Counted from the first letter of the stretch, positions 1 to 7,600 are shown. The stretch is DNA of 13,996 nt from an uncultured Lachnospiraceae bacterium (GCA_910587895.1 CAJUOE010000233.1:1-13996); one strand, 5' to 3'. Notes: generated by a model not told the origin, from the letters alone. Program-made: numbers and translations.

Positions 1-1
1 C

Positions 2-841
2 ACAATAGAAGAAAGCCTCTTTTTCATATTGAAAATCTGATTATCAAAGCTGTCGATCTCCTTCGTGTTCAGCTCGGAGCTGATGATCTATGAGCACCAG
101 TCCACGTTCAACCCGAACATGCCGCTGCGCGACCTGATCTATGTGACGCATGTCCTGCAGAGCCTTACCAGGGATGAAGATCTGTACAGCTCCGTGCTGG
201 TAAGGATACCTGCGCCAAGGTTCGTCATTTTTTACAATGGGACAACGCCCCAGCCGGAAAAGCGTATATTAAGGCTGTCGGATGCCTTTGAGGGGGCGGA
301 CGCCGGGGAAGGACAGGAGGCAGGAGTGCGGCACAGGGAGCCGGAACTGGAGCTTGTCGTGACGGCATACAACATCAATGCGGGGAGCAACCCGGGGCTG
401 ATGGAGGCGTGCCAGACGCTGAAGGAATATGCGCAGTATGTGGAACAGGTCAGGGAACGTGCGAAGGATAAGGAGCTGCCGCAGGCAGTGGAGGAGGCAG
501 TGTGCTACTGCATCCAGAATGGAATCCTTGCGGAGTTCCTGTTGAAGAACCGGGCGGAGGCGATAGCGATGAGCATCTTTGAATACGATGAAGAAAAACA
601 TATCAGGAATGAGAAGAAACTGTCGTACCAGGAAGGGCATAAAATAGGGGTGGAAGAAGGACATAGAACAGGATTGGAAGAAGGGCACAGAAGAGGGATG
701 GAGGAAGGAGAAAAAAGGGGAGAAGACCGTTTGAATCGTTTGCATAAAAAGCTTTTGGATGAGAACCGTATAGAGGAGCTTAGAAAAAGTGTGGAGGACG
801 AATCGTATCAGAAGAAACTGTTCGAGGAATACGGCCTCTGA
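2..841 (+). pseudogene. Rpn-family PD-(D/E)XK nuclease, 5' part disrupted
   Basis: This resembles Rpn-type recombination-promoting nuclease/putative transposase proteins of Lachnospiraceae. Seen in sequence: an EHQST motif at 92-106 followed by NPNMPLRDL, then IPAPRFVIFYNGT, LSDAF, CQTLKEY and NRAEA blocks, and an EYDEEKHIR segment leading into 'EEGHRxG' repeats (about 632-721) and a charged helical tail. As I recall the family, a catalytic Asp in a 'KND-[IV]-SF' stretch precedes the E-x-Q of EHQ. Here the same frame reads TIEESLF, then an in-frame TGA at 38-40, then ISFVFSSELMIYEHQ. The family sequence therefore continues on both sides of a stop, and the block carrying the Asp is scrambled. 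The GTG at 65 gives a 258-aa open frame but has no ribosome binding site and starts inside the catalytic core. I infer an inactive pseudogene whose N-terminus lies outside the window. A natural truncated product cannot be excluded. Confidence 0.72.
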
Positions 842-865
842 GTAAAAAGAATATCCATACAGCAG

Positions 866-897
866 AAAGCAGGAATCACAGCGATTCCCTGCTTTTT
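866..897 (+). terminator. Rho-independent terminator of the Rpn gene
   Basis: The arms AGCAGGAATC (868-877) and GATTCCCTGCT (883-893) pair with one bulged base around a 5-nt loop. A T-run at 893-897 follows at once. It lies 25 bases after the Rpn stop codon. Confidence 0.85.
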
Positions 898-970
898 GTG
901 TTCAGAAAACTATCTGATCCGAAAGAAAAGGGAAACTGTTTTTCTCAGCATGAATGGAAAGCGTTTTTCG

Positions 971-999
971 TTGCCTAAAGTGTGGATTCGTGATAAAAT
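971..999 (+). promoter_or_regulatory. candidate extended -10 promoter
   Basis: TTGCCT at 971-976 is separated by 17 bases from TAAAAT at 994-999. A TG at 991-992 makes an extended -10. The predicted start near 1006 would transcribe the hairpin at 1036-1071. The -35 matches the sigma-A consensus at only 4 of 6 positions, so this is tentative. Confidence 0.3.
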
Positions 1000-1035
1000 T
1001 CTGTATAGTTTCTGTGATGACAGGAGTATAACAGA

Positions 1036-1071
1036 AGACTCCCGGAACACAAAAATGCGTTCCGGGAGTCT
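1036..1071. other. perfect 13-bp inverted repeat (hairpin)
   Basis: AGACTCCCGGAAC (1036-1048) and GTTCCGGGAGTCT (1059-1071) pair perfectly around the 10-nt loop ACAAAAATGC. No T-tract follows directly (CCCGTATTT comes next), so it is not a classical terminator in the forward direction. It may cap a small RNA, insulate the repeat region behind it, or be a protein-binding palindrome. It lies 24 bases upstream of repeat copy R1. Confidence 0.7.
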
Positions 1072-1095
1072 CCCGTATTTATATAATATACTTGT

Positions 1096-1159
1096 CCCTC
1101 TATAATAGTAACAATCGAAGGGGGCAAAACATGACGCTTTTTTTGAAAAAAATTTAAAA
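1096..1159 (+). repeat. dispersed repeat copy R1 (hairpin core + mini-ORF)
   Basis: The core is CCCTC-TATAATAGTAACAATCGA-AGGGGG, then CAAAACATGACGC and a run of seven T followed by A-rich DNA. CCCTC can pair with the G-run across a loop that contains a perfect TATAAT (1101-1106). The sequence matches R2 over about 60 bases with very few changes and lies exactly 200 bp from it. It is shared with the inverted copy R3. It belongs to no gene I recognise. Confidence 0.8.
1131..1157 (+). CDS. conserved 8-codon mini-ORF in R1 (MTLFLKKI)
   Basis: ATG at 1131 follows an SD-like run (GAAGGGGG, with CAAAAC as the 6-nt spacer) and encodes MTLFLKKI before TAA. The same ORF is present in R2 with one changed residue. 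The spacing fits translation, but nothing shows that it is expressed. It could be an accidental ORF within a non-coding repeat. Confidence 0.2.
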   Translation: MTLFLKKI

Positions 1160-1295
1160 TAATAAAAAATATCAATAAAATCGGACATAAATTAATCTAT
1201 TTTTGCAGAATTGATAAAACGCCTGGAGGCGAATGTGTGGAAATCAGAAAATCCCCCAAAGCGCAAAATGTGCTCCAGAGGATTTTCAAAATACT

Positions 1296-1359
1296 CCCTA
1301 CATAATAGTAACAATCGAAGGGGGTAAAACATGACGCTTTTTTTGAAAAAATTTTAAAA
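1296..1359 (+). repeat. dispersed repeat copy R2
   Basis: This is the second copy, in the same orientation as R1 and offset by exactly 200 bp. The core is CCCTA-CATAATAGTAACAATCGA-AGGGGG followed by TAAAACATGACGC and seven T. Against R1, the TATAAT box has become CATAAT and the C after the G-run has become T. The stem can still form as RNA with a G-U pair. R2 lies about 95 bases upstream of the DUF4367-like gene. Confidence 0.8.
1331..1357 (+). CDS. conserved 8-codon mini-ORF in R2 (MTLFLKKF)
   Basis: It has the same layout as the R1 mini-ORF: a G-run, a 6-nt spacer, then ATG ACG CTT TTT TTG AAA AAA, ending TTT TAA. The frame survives the A/T-run changes between R1 and R2, which is weak evidence of constraint. 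Expression is unproven. Confidence 0.2.
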   Translation: MTLFLKKF

Positions 1360-1442
1360 AATTTAAGAAAAGCGTATTTTTCCGAAAAAAGTGTCGGAAT
1401 GTCGAACAGAAATTTGTTACAATATAAGGGGGAGAGAAAGGG

Positions 1443-1460
1443 ATGGTGAAGTATGGATAA
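1443..1460 (+). promoter_or_regulatory. possible 5-codon leader ORF coupled to the DUF4367-like gene
   Basis: The strongest SD (AAGGGGGAG, about 1426-1434) is correctly spaced for ATG at 1443, which encodes MVKYG then TAA at 1458-1460. That mini-ORF spans the ATG at 1453 of the next gene, whose own SD candidate (GGTGA, 1445-1449) is only 3 bases away. Translation of the gene may be coupled to the mini-ORF. Confidence 0.3.
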
Positions 1461-2604
1461 GAAAGAATCTTCAGATTCCAGGAGAAAGGAAGAACGGTTG
1501 GTGGTTTTGGAAAAAAAAGCCGCGAAGGAAAATATGAACTATGATTCTTTTCAGGAATTTGTAGAATCACAGGATATTTTGTATTCAGACCTTCCGCCGA
1601 AGGGGATGGAAAATATTGAGCTGATGTTTCTTCTGGGAAAGGAGTGGGCTGGAAAGCCCCGGGAGAATATTGCTGATGGGGACAGGCTGGCGGAGGATGA
1701 CCTGTGGGACGACTGGGACGAAAGCGACTATGAATGGTATGAGAAATATCGCAATGCTGAAAGCTGGGAGGAAGAAGACCTGGGAGAAGATGACTGGAAG
1801 GACAGTAATGTGTGGAACGGCATCTGGGGCGAGGAAAGCGATGATCCGGAGGTGATAGCGCGCCGGAAGAGAATCGACGAGCTCTTGGACAGCTGTATGG
1901 ACCGGGCGCTGGGACAGATGGTGGAACAGCAGTACGCCGCGCGCCCGCAGAAATTTGCCAGACATAGATTCTCACTTCCGTTTCAGTGGAAGATGGCAAA
2001 AACGATGCGAACCTTCGAATCGGATGACCGCGAGGAGAAGGAGACGTCCTATTCCCTGCCGAAGTTCCTTCGCCCGGTTCGTTCTGCAAGAGTTGCCGTT
2101 GCCATGGCGGTAGTGATGGTTGTGCTGCTGGGAACGACGGTTCGCGGTACGAATCCGATTATTGTCTGGATGTATGAGACCTGGATGGTGCAGCACGGAG
2201 ACTATGTGGAAATTGAGGGAAGGGACAACGAGCAGGAGATTGCGGAACATACGTCTGATTCCTTCCGGAAATATGAGCTGACAAAAGCGCCGGAAGGGTA
2301 TGAACTTCAGGATGAAACGTTTGTAAAAGAGATGGGAGTATATCAAATATTTTATGTTCGTGAAGATGGGCAGATGCTAACTATTCAACAATATAAGAAA
2401 GACAATAATAATCTTGGAAATTTCACTGCTAGTCGGAAGGATATGGAGAAGATAACAATAGGTGACTTTGAGGGGTATTTTATTCAGGATTCTGATATGA
2501 ACAACCTGATTCTCTCGGATGAAGAAACCATATTATTGTTTACTGGAGATTTGTCGAAGGAGGAGCTTTTGGAGATTGCCGGGAATTTAAAAGTAGCGGA
2601 ATAA
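1453..2604 (+). CDS. DUF4367-like single-pass membrane protein with acidic Trp-rich N-terminal half
   Basis: 383 aa. Residues 1-28 are charged. Residues 75-131 form an unusual stretch rich in Asp, Glu, Trp and Tyr. One clear membrane segment lies at about 212-230 (VAVAMAVVMVVLLGTTV). The extracytoplasmic part carries a C-terminal domain at about 275-381 (APEGYEL, YQIFYVREDGQMLTIQQY, GYFI, LLFTGDLSKEELLEIAGNLK) that resembles DUF4367. Known of that family: such domains often form the outer half of putative anti-sigma or sensor proteins paired with a sigma-70-family gene. No sigma factor gene is visible here, so the partner and role are unknown. An in-frame TGA at 1447-1449 fixes the start at or after 1453. 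The topology (acidic N-terminus inside, DUF4367 outside) is inferred. The last ~270 bases are visibly more A/T-rich in codon use than the first part. Confidence 0.8.
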   Translation: MDKKESSDSRRKEERLVVLEKKAAKENMNYDSFQEFVESQDILYSDLPPKGMENIELMFLLGKEWAGKPRENIADGDRLAEDDLWDDWDESDYEWYEKYRNAESWEEEDLGEDDWKDSNVWNGIWGEESDDPEVIARRKRIDELLDSCMDRALGQMVEQQYAARPQKFARHRFSLPFQWKMAKTMRTFESDDREEKETSYSLPKFLRPVRSARVAVAMAVVMVVLLGTTVRGTNPIIVWMYETWMVQHGDYVEIEGRDNEQEIAEHTSDSFRKYELTKAPEGYELQDETFVKEMGVYQIFYVREDGQMLTIQQYKKDNNNLGNFTASRKDMEKITIGDFEGYFIQDSDMNNLILSDEETILLFTGDLSKEELLEIAGNLKVAE

Positions 2605-2751
2605 CTTCTAGCTTGGAAAATGGATGCCTGGTTTTCACTATGCGAATGAGTAAAGCAGAGACAAAGATGTTAGTATGAAAGTATTAATCTTGGAATAGAG
2701 AAAAATGCTTGTGCATATATACCAAAAACTAGGCAAGAAAATTGTGCATAC

Positions 2752-2830
2752 TTACGAAAAATAAAAAAGTGCTCCAAAAAGCGTCATGTTTTGCCCTCCT
2801 CGATTGTTACTATTATAGAGGGCAAAACAA
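2752..2830 (-). repeat. dispersed repeat copy R3, inverted and palindromic
   Basis: This third copy is on the minus strand. Its core on the plus strand is GTTTTGCCCTC (2788-2798) and GAGGGCAAAAC (2818-2828), a perfect 11-bp inverted repeat around a 19-nt loop that contains ATTGTTACTATTATA. Read on the minus strand it matches R1 (TATAATAGTAACAATCGA, G-run, AAAACATGACGCTTTTT) and then diverges into a 12-codon frame starting MTLFGALF and ending at 2752. With R2 it flanks the DUF4367-like gene in opposite orientation. Confidence 0.8.
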
Positions 2831-2862
2831 GATGCCCTGAAAACAGGAAAGGAGAACAAAAG

Positions 2863-3318
2863 ATGAAACTGAAAATGAGACAGAGAGTGTGGATGTCGTT
2901 GGTACTGGCTGCCGTGCTGGCAGTGATCCCGGTTACCAGCAGCCAGGCGAAGGTCAAGGTGTTGCAGAAACTGGACAAAGGTGCAGTCGTGCAGGTTGGC
3001 GGCGAGGAGGGCATTGATCCGCAGTATGTGAACACAGTATCAATTACCGCAGATATCTCGATTAGCGGAAATACTGCCAAAGTATTTGCAAGTGCAGTTG
3101 CAAAAAGAGTCTGTCATGTAAGCGTCGTGATGCGGCTCCAGTACAAGGATGGCGATACCTGGACGACCAAGAAGTCCTGGGTGGCTGCCAGTGATAGTGG
3201 ACATAAAGCTTTGAGTGAAAGCACAACCCTCACTCAGCGCGGGCTCTACCGGACGTACGCCAGTTTCGATGTAGCGGGTGAGAAACTTACCTACACCAGC
3301 TCTTACCAGAGGTATTAG
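2863..3318 (+). CDS. small secreted protein (Sec signal peptide; possibly DUF6147-like)
   Basis: 151 aa from ATG 2863, chosen because GGAAAGGAG (2847-2855) precedes it and because translation from here gives a textbook signal peptide: MKLKMRQR, a hydrophobic core WMSLVLAAVLAVIPV, and a likely cleavage after SSQA at residue 29. The mature ~122 residues begin KVKVLQKLD and are beta-strand-like (VVQVGGEEGIDPQYV, SITADISISG, VCHVSVVMRLQYKDG, LYRTYASFDVAGEKLTYTS). They have one Cys and no membrane or anchor motif. It resembles small secreted proteins common in Lachnospiraceae that I recall, without certainty, as DUF6147. The role is unknown. The open frame extends upstream to 2791, but that part is repeat R3 and has no start signal. 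Confidence 0.8.
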   Translation: MKLKMRQRVWMSLVLAAVLAVIPVTSSQAKVKVLQKLDKGAVVQVGGEEGIDPQYVNTVSITADISISGNTAKVFASAVAKRVCHVSVVMRLQYKDGDTWTTKKSWVAASDSGHKALSESTTLTQRGLYRTYASFDVAGEKLTYTSSYQRY

Positions 3319-3321
3319 CGT

Positions 3322-3411
3322 ATGAAAGAGTTTGTGAGGGGTTGTGGGTTTATTATCGTCTGTTTTTTGATCCTTGTGGTAGTGAATCTCATTATCAACA
3401 GTTTTTACTGA
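3322..3411 (+). CDS. 29-aa hydrophobic membrane mini-protein
   Basis: ATG at 3322 comes 3 bases after the stop of the secreted-protein gene, with AGAGGT about 7 bases upstream as a possible SD. The product is MKEFVRGCG followed by a continuous hydrophobic stretch (FIIVCFLILVVVNLII) and a short NSFY tail: a charged N-terminus plus one membrane helix. It is probably co-transcribed with the secreted protein. Its last 17 bases overlap the 3' end of the convergent aminotransferase gene. A chance ORF is possible, but the helix and the tight spacing favour a real gene. Confidence 0.5.
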   Translation: MKEFVRGCGFIIVCFLILVVVNLIINSFY

Positions 3412-4492
3412 GCAGGCAGGAGAGGAGCTTATCGTTCATCTCCGGCGTCATGAAACAGAAACGGATGTATTTGTTGTCGAGAAACGGAAACGTAGAACAG
3501 TCTCGAATCATCATTTTCTGCCGAATCATTTGGTCGAACAGCATCCCTGATGTCAGGTCATCATCATGAAGGCGTACCAGCATGAAGTTTCCGCTGGGCG
3601 GATATGCCTGAAATCTGCTTTCGGCCATAAGTATCTCGTAAATTCGGCTGCGCTCCCGGGAGATCAGGGAACGGGTTTGCGCAATATAGGAGGAATCCCG
3701 AAACATAATTTCGCCGGCAATCGCAGCCAGTGAGTTAATGGTCCAGGGATTCTTTCTTGTATTAATTTCCTTGATTAAATCGCGGTTTCCGGTTACGGCG
3801 TAGCCCAGGCGCAGCCCCGGGCAGGCGAAGAATTTCGAGGTTCCGCGCAGGATCACGATATTGTTGTAATAGGCAGTCAGCGGAACCGAGGTGATTTCCT
3901 CGTAGTTGTCTGCAAATTCCACGTAAGTCTCATCCACCATCACGAAGATATCATTCTGTTTGCACACGTCTAAAATCTTGCGCATCGTGCGGCGCAGGAC
4001 GGCTCCAGACGTCGGATTGTTGGGGTTGCAGATCACGACAAGGTCAATGCTTTCGTTGAGATGCGACATGAAGTCGCTGGCGTCCAGGGCGAAATCCTGT
4101 TCTTCCTTCAACGGGTAATAGAGGCAGGTTCCGCCGCCCAGCGAGATTTCGCGCTCGTATTCTGAGTAAGTGGGTCCGATAATTAACGCCTTGCGCGGAT
4201 GGGTAATCTGGATGAAAAGAGATATCAGCTCGGTAGAGCCGTTCCCCATAATGATATTTTCATAATCCGTATCCGCGTATGTGGCAATGCATTTGCGTAA
4301 GGACGTGTATTCCCGGTCCGGGTAGGTGGTGATGGCATCAATATGGTTTGCAAGCGTCTCACGAAGCATGGGGGAAATGCCAAGCGGGTTCACGTTTGCG
4401 CTGAAACTGACAATCTCCTCTTTTTTGATGCCGTAGATTTCTTCGATTTTTTCCAGGTCGCTGCCGTGGAAATGGTCTTTGTGTTGAATCAT
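3395..4492 (-). CDS. fold-type I PLP-dependent aminotransferase (HisC/CobD-like)
   Basis: 365 aa from ATG 4490-4492 on the minus strand. This start has GGAGAGG six bases upstream and gives the family-typical beginning MIQHKDHFHGSDL. The frame continues open to 4555 without a better start. Visible motifs (numbering from this start): SANVNPLG near 31-38; GNGSTEL near 83-89 (phosphate binding); NPNNPT near 156-161; VDETY with the PLP-nitrogen Asp near 187; GTSKFFACPGLRLGY with the Schiff-base Lys near 220 and the phosphate-binding Arg near 228. These place it with histidinol-phosphate aminotransferase and L-threonine-O-3-phosphate decarboxylase (CobD). The N-terminal HG-x-D-L and NPLG pattern leans to CobD or a generic family member. 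No his or cob genes are nearby, so the substrate is open. It is a cytosolic enzyme, transcribed alone and divergent from the large operon. Confidence 0.85.
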   Translation of the reverse strand: MIQHKDHFHGSDLEKIEEIYGIKKEEIVSFSANVNPLGISPMLRETLANHIDAITTYPDREYTSLRKCIATYADTDYENIIMGNGSTELISLFIQITHPRKALIIGPTYSEYEREISLGGGTCLYYPLKEEQDFALDASDFMSHLNESIDLVVICNPNNPTSGAVLRRTMRKILDVCKQNDIFVMVDETYVEFADNYEEITSVPLTAYYNNIVILRGTSKFFACPGLRLGYAVTGNRDLIKEINTRKNPWTINSLAAIAGEIMFRDSSYIAQTRSLISRERSRIYEILMAESRFQAYPPSGNFMLVRLHDDDLTSGMLFDQMIRQKMMIRDCSTFPFLDNKYIRFCFMTPEMNDKLLSCLLSKNC

Positions 4493-4561
4493 GATAATCC
4501 TCTCCGTTTTCTGATTTTCCAATATAATTGTAAAATGGGCAAACTCAGGAGCCACACTGCC

Positions 4562-4590
4562 TTTACACAGGTGCTCAAATCGTATATAAT
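4562..4590 (+). promoter_or_regulatory. sigma-A promoter of the four-gene operon
   Basis: TTTACA (4562-4567), a 17-base spacer and TATAAT (4585-4590) give 5/6 and 6/6 matches to consensus at ideal spacing. Transcription would begin near 4597, leaving a leader of about 64 bases before the TTG start at 4661. It lies in the divergent region between the aminotransferase and the operon. Confidence 0.75.
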
Positions 4591-4660
4591 AAGGCTATAT
4601 GTTATCCCTTTGATACCATATTATACAAACTATCGAGAAAAAAGCAAGCAGGTGGACGAG

Positions 4661-7600
4661 TTGCAGAGAATAATAGAAGAACTGGCGGCGGGAAAATGTG
4701 AGCGTCAATTCTCCCTGTTACAGTTTGCGCCGGAGAAATTAGAGATTGAGATGATAGAGGGCGTAGTTTATAAGGGCGAATTCACGATCAGCAACAGCGA
4801 AGGGATTCCCGTGGAGTGTACGGTTTGTTCCACGAGTCCCAGAATGAAGTGTTTGCAGGCAGAATTTAAGGGTACAGAAGTAACGCAGAAGTTTGAATTT
4901 CACAGCGAGGGGCTGGCAAGCGGCCAGAAGCAGGAAGGCGAATTCCATATTATCAGCGATCAGGGAGAGTATGTTCTCCCCTTTTCCGTATCTATTGGCA
5001 AAGATTATCCGGCTGGTTTGCAGGGGAAGGTTAAGAGCGTCTTTGAATTTGCCAATCTGGCGCGCATTTCCTATGATGATGCGGTGAGGGTATTTTCACA
5101 GCCTGAATTTGAGAATGTCTTTGCACCCGGTGAGATGGAACAGCAGCTTGTATTCCGGGGACTGCGCCATAAGCCGTGTACCAGGACGCAGGTGGAGGAA
5201 TTTCTGATTGCGTCGCGCAAGAAAAAGCGCGTGTTCTTTGAGGTGGAGGAGGCGAAACGGGAATTCCATGGCGTGACTGAGACCCGCAAACAGGCGATTG
5301 TGCTCAAAAAAGAAGAGTGGGGGCATTTTTCGCTTGAGGTAAGCACGGACGGAGACATGATAAAGCCGGTAAAGACACGGATTACCGATGAGGATTTTGT
5401 GGGCAGCCGCACAACGGTGGAATATCTCATAGAGCCAGGAGAGCTCCATACGGGGAAGAATTATGGCAGAATAACGTTACAGACGCCGTTTCAGAAAGAG
5501 GAGGTAACCATCTGTGTGACGAAGGACGTCGTACACAGGGAACATCCGCTCTGGGAAATCCAGAAGAAACAGAGGATGCTCGTGAAGGATTATCTTCTGT
5601 TTGGCACGCACAAACTGGCAAATATCATGTGGGTTAAGCAGACGTTGAAGAACCTGGAAGAGCTGCAGGAGCTTATGCCGGGCAATCTCTGGTATTTCCT
5701 TGCAAAAGCCCAGGTCTATTTTGCAGGAAAGCAGCGGCAGAAAGCGGAATGGGTGCTGAATTCTTTCCCGCGCAATAAGGTGGACAAGGAATCGCCGCTG
5801 TATGCCTATTATCTGTATCTTTGCACGCTCAGAGACCCGGAACCGGGATACATCAGTAAATGTACGGGCAAAATCCGCAAGATTTATAACAAATATCAGG
5901 AAGAGCCGGTATTATTGTGGATCCTGCTGTTTCTGGATGAGGATTTGAATTACAGCAAAGGGAAAAAACTGGACATCATCGCAAGGTATATCAGGCGCGG
6001 CAAAGAGAGCGTGCTGCTCTTGCTGGAGGCATGGCGGATTCTGGAGAAAGAGCCTTACCTGCTTGGCAGGATTACCAGGTTTGAGAAGAAGGTCCTGTAT
6101 TTTGCCGTCAAACATAAGGCGATGACGAAGGGCGTTGCAGAGCAGCTTATGAAACTGATACCTGAGATTCCGGTTTTTGACAACATCTGGTATCAGGTCT
6201 TATGCGCGTGTTATGAGGCGGATCCCGGCAGGGAATGCCTGCAGGCCATTTGCAGTTACTGCATTAAGGGGCAACGGTACGGAAAGGAATATTGGAAATG
6301 GTATCATCCCGGCGTGATGCAGGAGCTGCGCATTGCCGGCCTGCATGAGGCGTGGGTTCGCTCGGCAGGCAGGGAGCAGATGCAGAAACTTCCAAGGCAG
6401 ATTGTTTTTTATTTCCAGTCTTACAGCAATTTTGCCGGGGAAGCGGAGGCTTTACTGTATCAGTCGATGATTGAGAATAAGACCCAGTGGAAGAATATCT
6501 GGCCGCATTACACCAAAAATATTCAGGAATTTGCGTTAAAGCAGATGCAGGGCGGCAGGATTGACCGTGCGCTTGCCGCTATCTACGGGGAAGTGCTGAC
6601 GCCGGAACTTCTGACGCTGGAAAATGCAAAGGACATGGCCAAGGCGCTGTTTGCCTGCGAGGTTCGATGTGAGAATCCCAATGTGCGCAACCTGATTGTC
6701 TGTGAGCATGTCCTTGAGAAAGAGCAGGTGGCGCCGGTTGTCCACGGCAAGGCATACGTGAATATATACGGCAGTTCTTACCAGATCCTTCTGGAGGATG
6801 CGAGGGGCAGGCGGTTTGTGCCGGATGAGGAGCCTGTGGTGACGCCGCTATTGGACAGCGGGAAGTTCCTCGCGCAGGGCATTGCCTGCGCACAGGATAA
6901 GCTTCCGTTCCTCCTGAAATATTTTGACAAAAAGAAAATCTGGCAGACGTTTGAAGAAGAGGATCTTGCATACCTGCAAATCCTTATAAATGCTCCGGAA
7001 ATCAGCGTGTCGTACCGCAGGGAGCTCAAACAGCAGATGATCGCATATTATTACGATAATTACAACGGCGAGGCATTGGATGAATTTCTGGCGGCGATTT
7101 CTTTTGAGGGAATCGGGAGCGGGGAACGTGAGAAAATCATGCGCCTCCTTGTGGCAAGGCGCCATTATAGGCGCGTGTATGAGCTTTTGCAGCGCTATGG
7201 CACGGAATATATTTCGCCTTCCAAACTGGTGTATGTCATCTGCCACCGCATGGATGAGCTGGAACAGGAAGGGCAGGAGGATGTTGATGATTTCCTGCTG
7301 GAGCTTTGCAGGGCGGCGTTTGTGCATGGCAAATACAATGAGCGGATTTTAATTTATCTTGGCCATCATTTCGAAGGGGCTTTCGGCGAGATGTTAAAGC
7401 TCTGGGAAGCGTCGTGCAATTTTGAACTGGATACGTATAAGCTGGAAGAGCGTTGCCTGTGCCGTTCCCTGTATACCGGGGATTTTTCAACGCTGATGGG
7501 GAAAGTCTTCGAGAGCTATGTGAGAAATTCCGGCAGGGAAATTGTGATTTTAGCATACTTAAGCCGGATGGCGCACCAGTATGTGGTCAGGGACGCTGTG

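Larger units (their letters stand above)
842..1452. other. 611-base gene-poor region holding terminator, hairpin and repeats
   Basis: Apart from the terminator, the 13-bp hairpin and repeats R1 and R2, I find no convincing gene. The short open frames here run through the hairpin or repeats and have no SD. After R2, the sequence GTGTCGGAATGTCGAACAG and TACAAT (1418-1423) may hold the promoter of the DUF4367-like gene. No consensus -35 is present; the GGAAT at 1396-1400 could suit an alternative (ECF-type) sigma factor. Confidence 0.5.

Noticed and set aside
269..745. 158-aa open frame on the minus strand
   Set aside because: It is antisense to the Rpn coding region. The Phe/His/Leu-rich product reflects the Glu/Gly repeat codons read backwards.
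896..1105. 69-aa open frame after the Rpn terminator
   Set aside because: It runs through the 13-bp hairpin and into repeat R1, has no SD, and matches no family pattern.
1298..2089. 263-aa open frame on the minus strand
   Set aside because: It is antisense to the acidic DUF4367-like gene. Its Pro/Ser-rich product is what complementing those codons yields, and its start lies in that gene with no ribosome binding site.
2791..2862. 24-residue N-terminal extension of the secreted protein
   Set aside because: It is a translation of repeat R3. The good SD and signal peptide both point to ATG 2863.
4493..4560. Promoter for the aminotransferase on the minus strand
   Set aside because: TACAAT and TATATT candidates exist, but no acceptable -35 lies at 16-18 bases from either.
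4343..4660. N-terminal extension of the large operon protein
   Set aside because: Most of it is antisense to the aminotransferase and it precedes the TTTACA/TATAAT promoter. No start signal is visible there.
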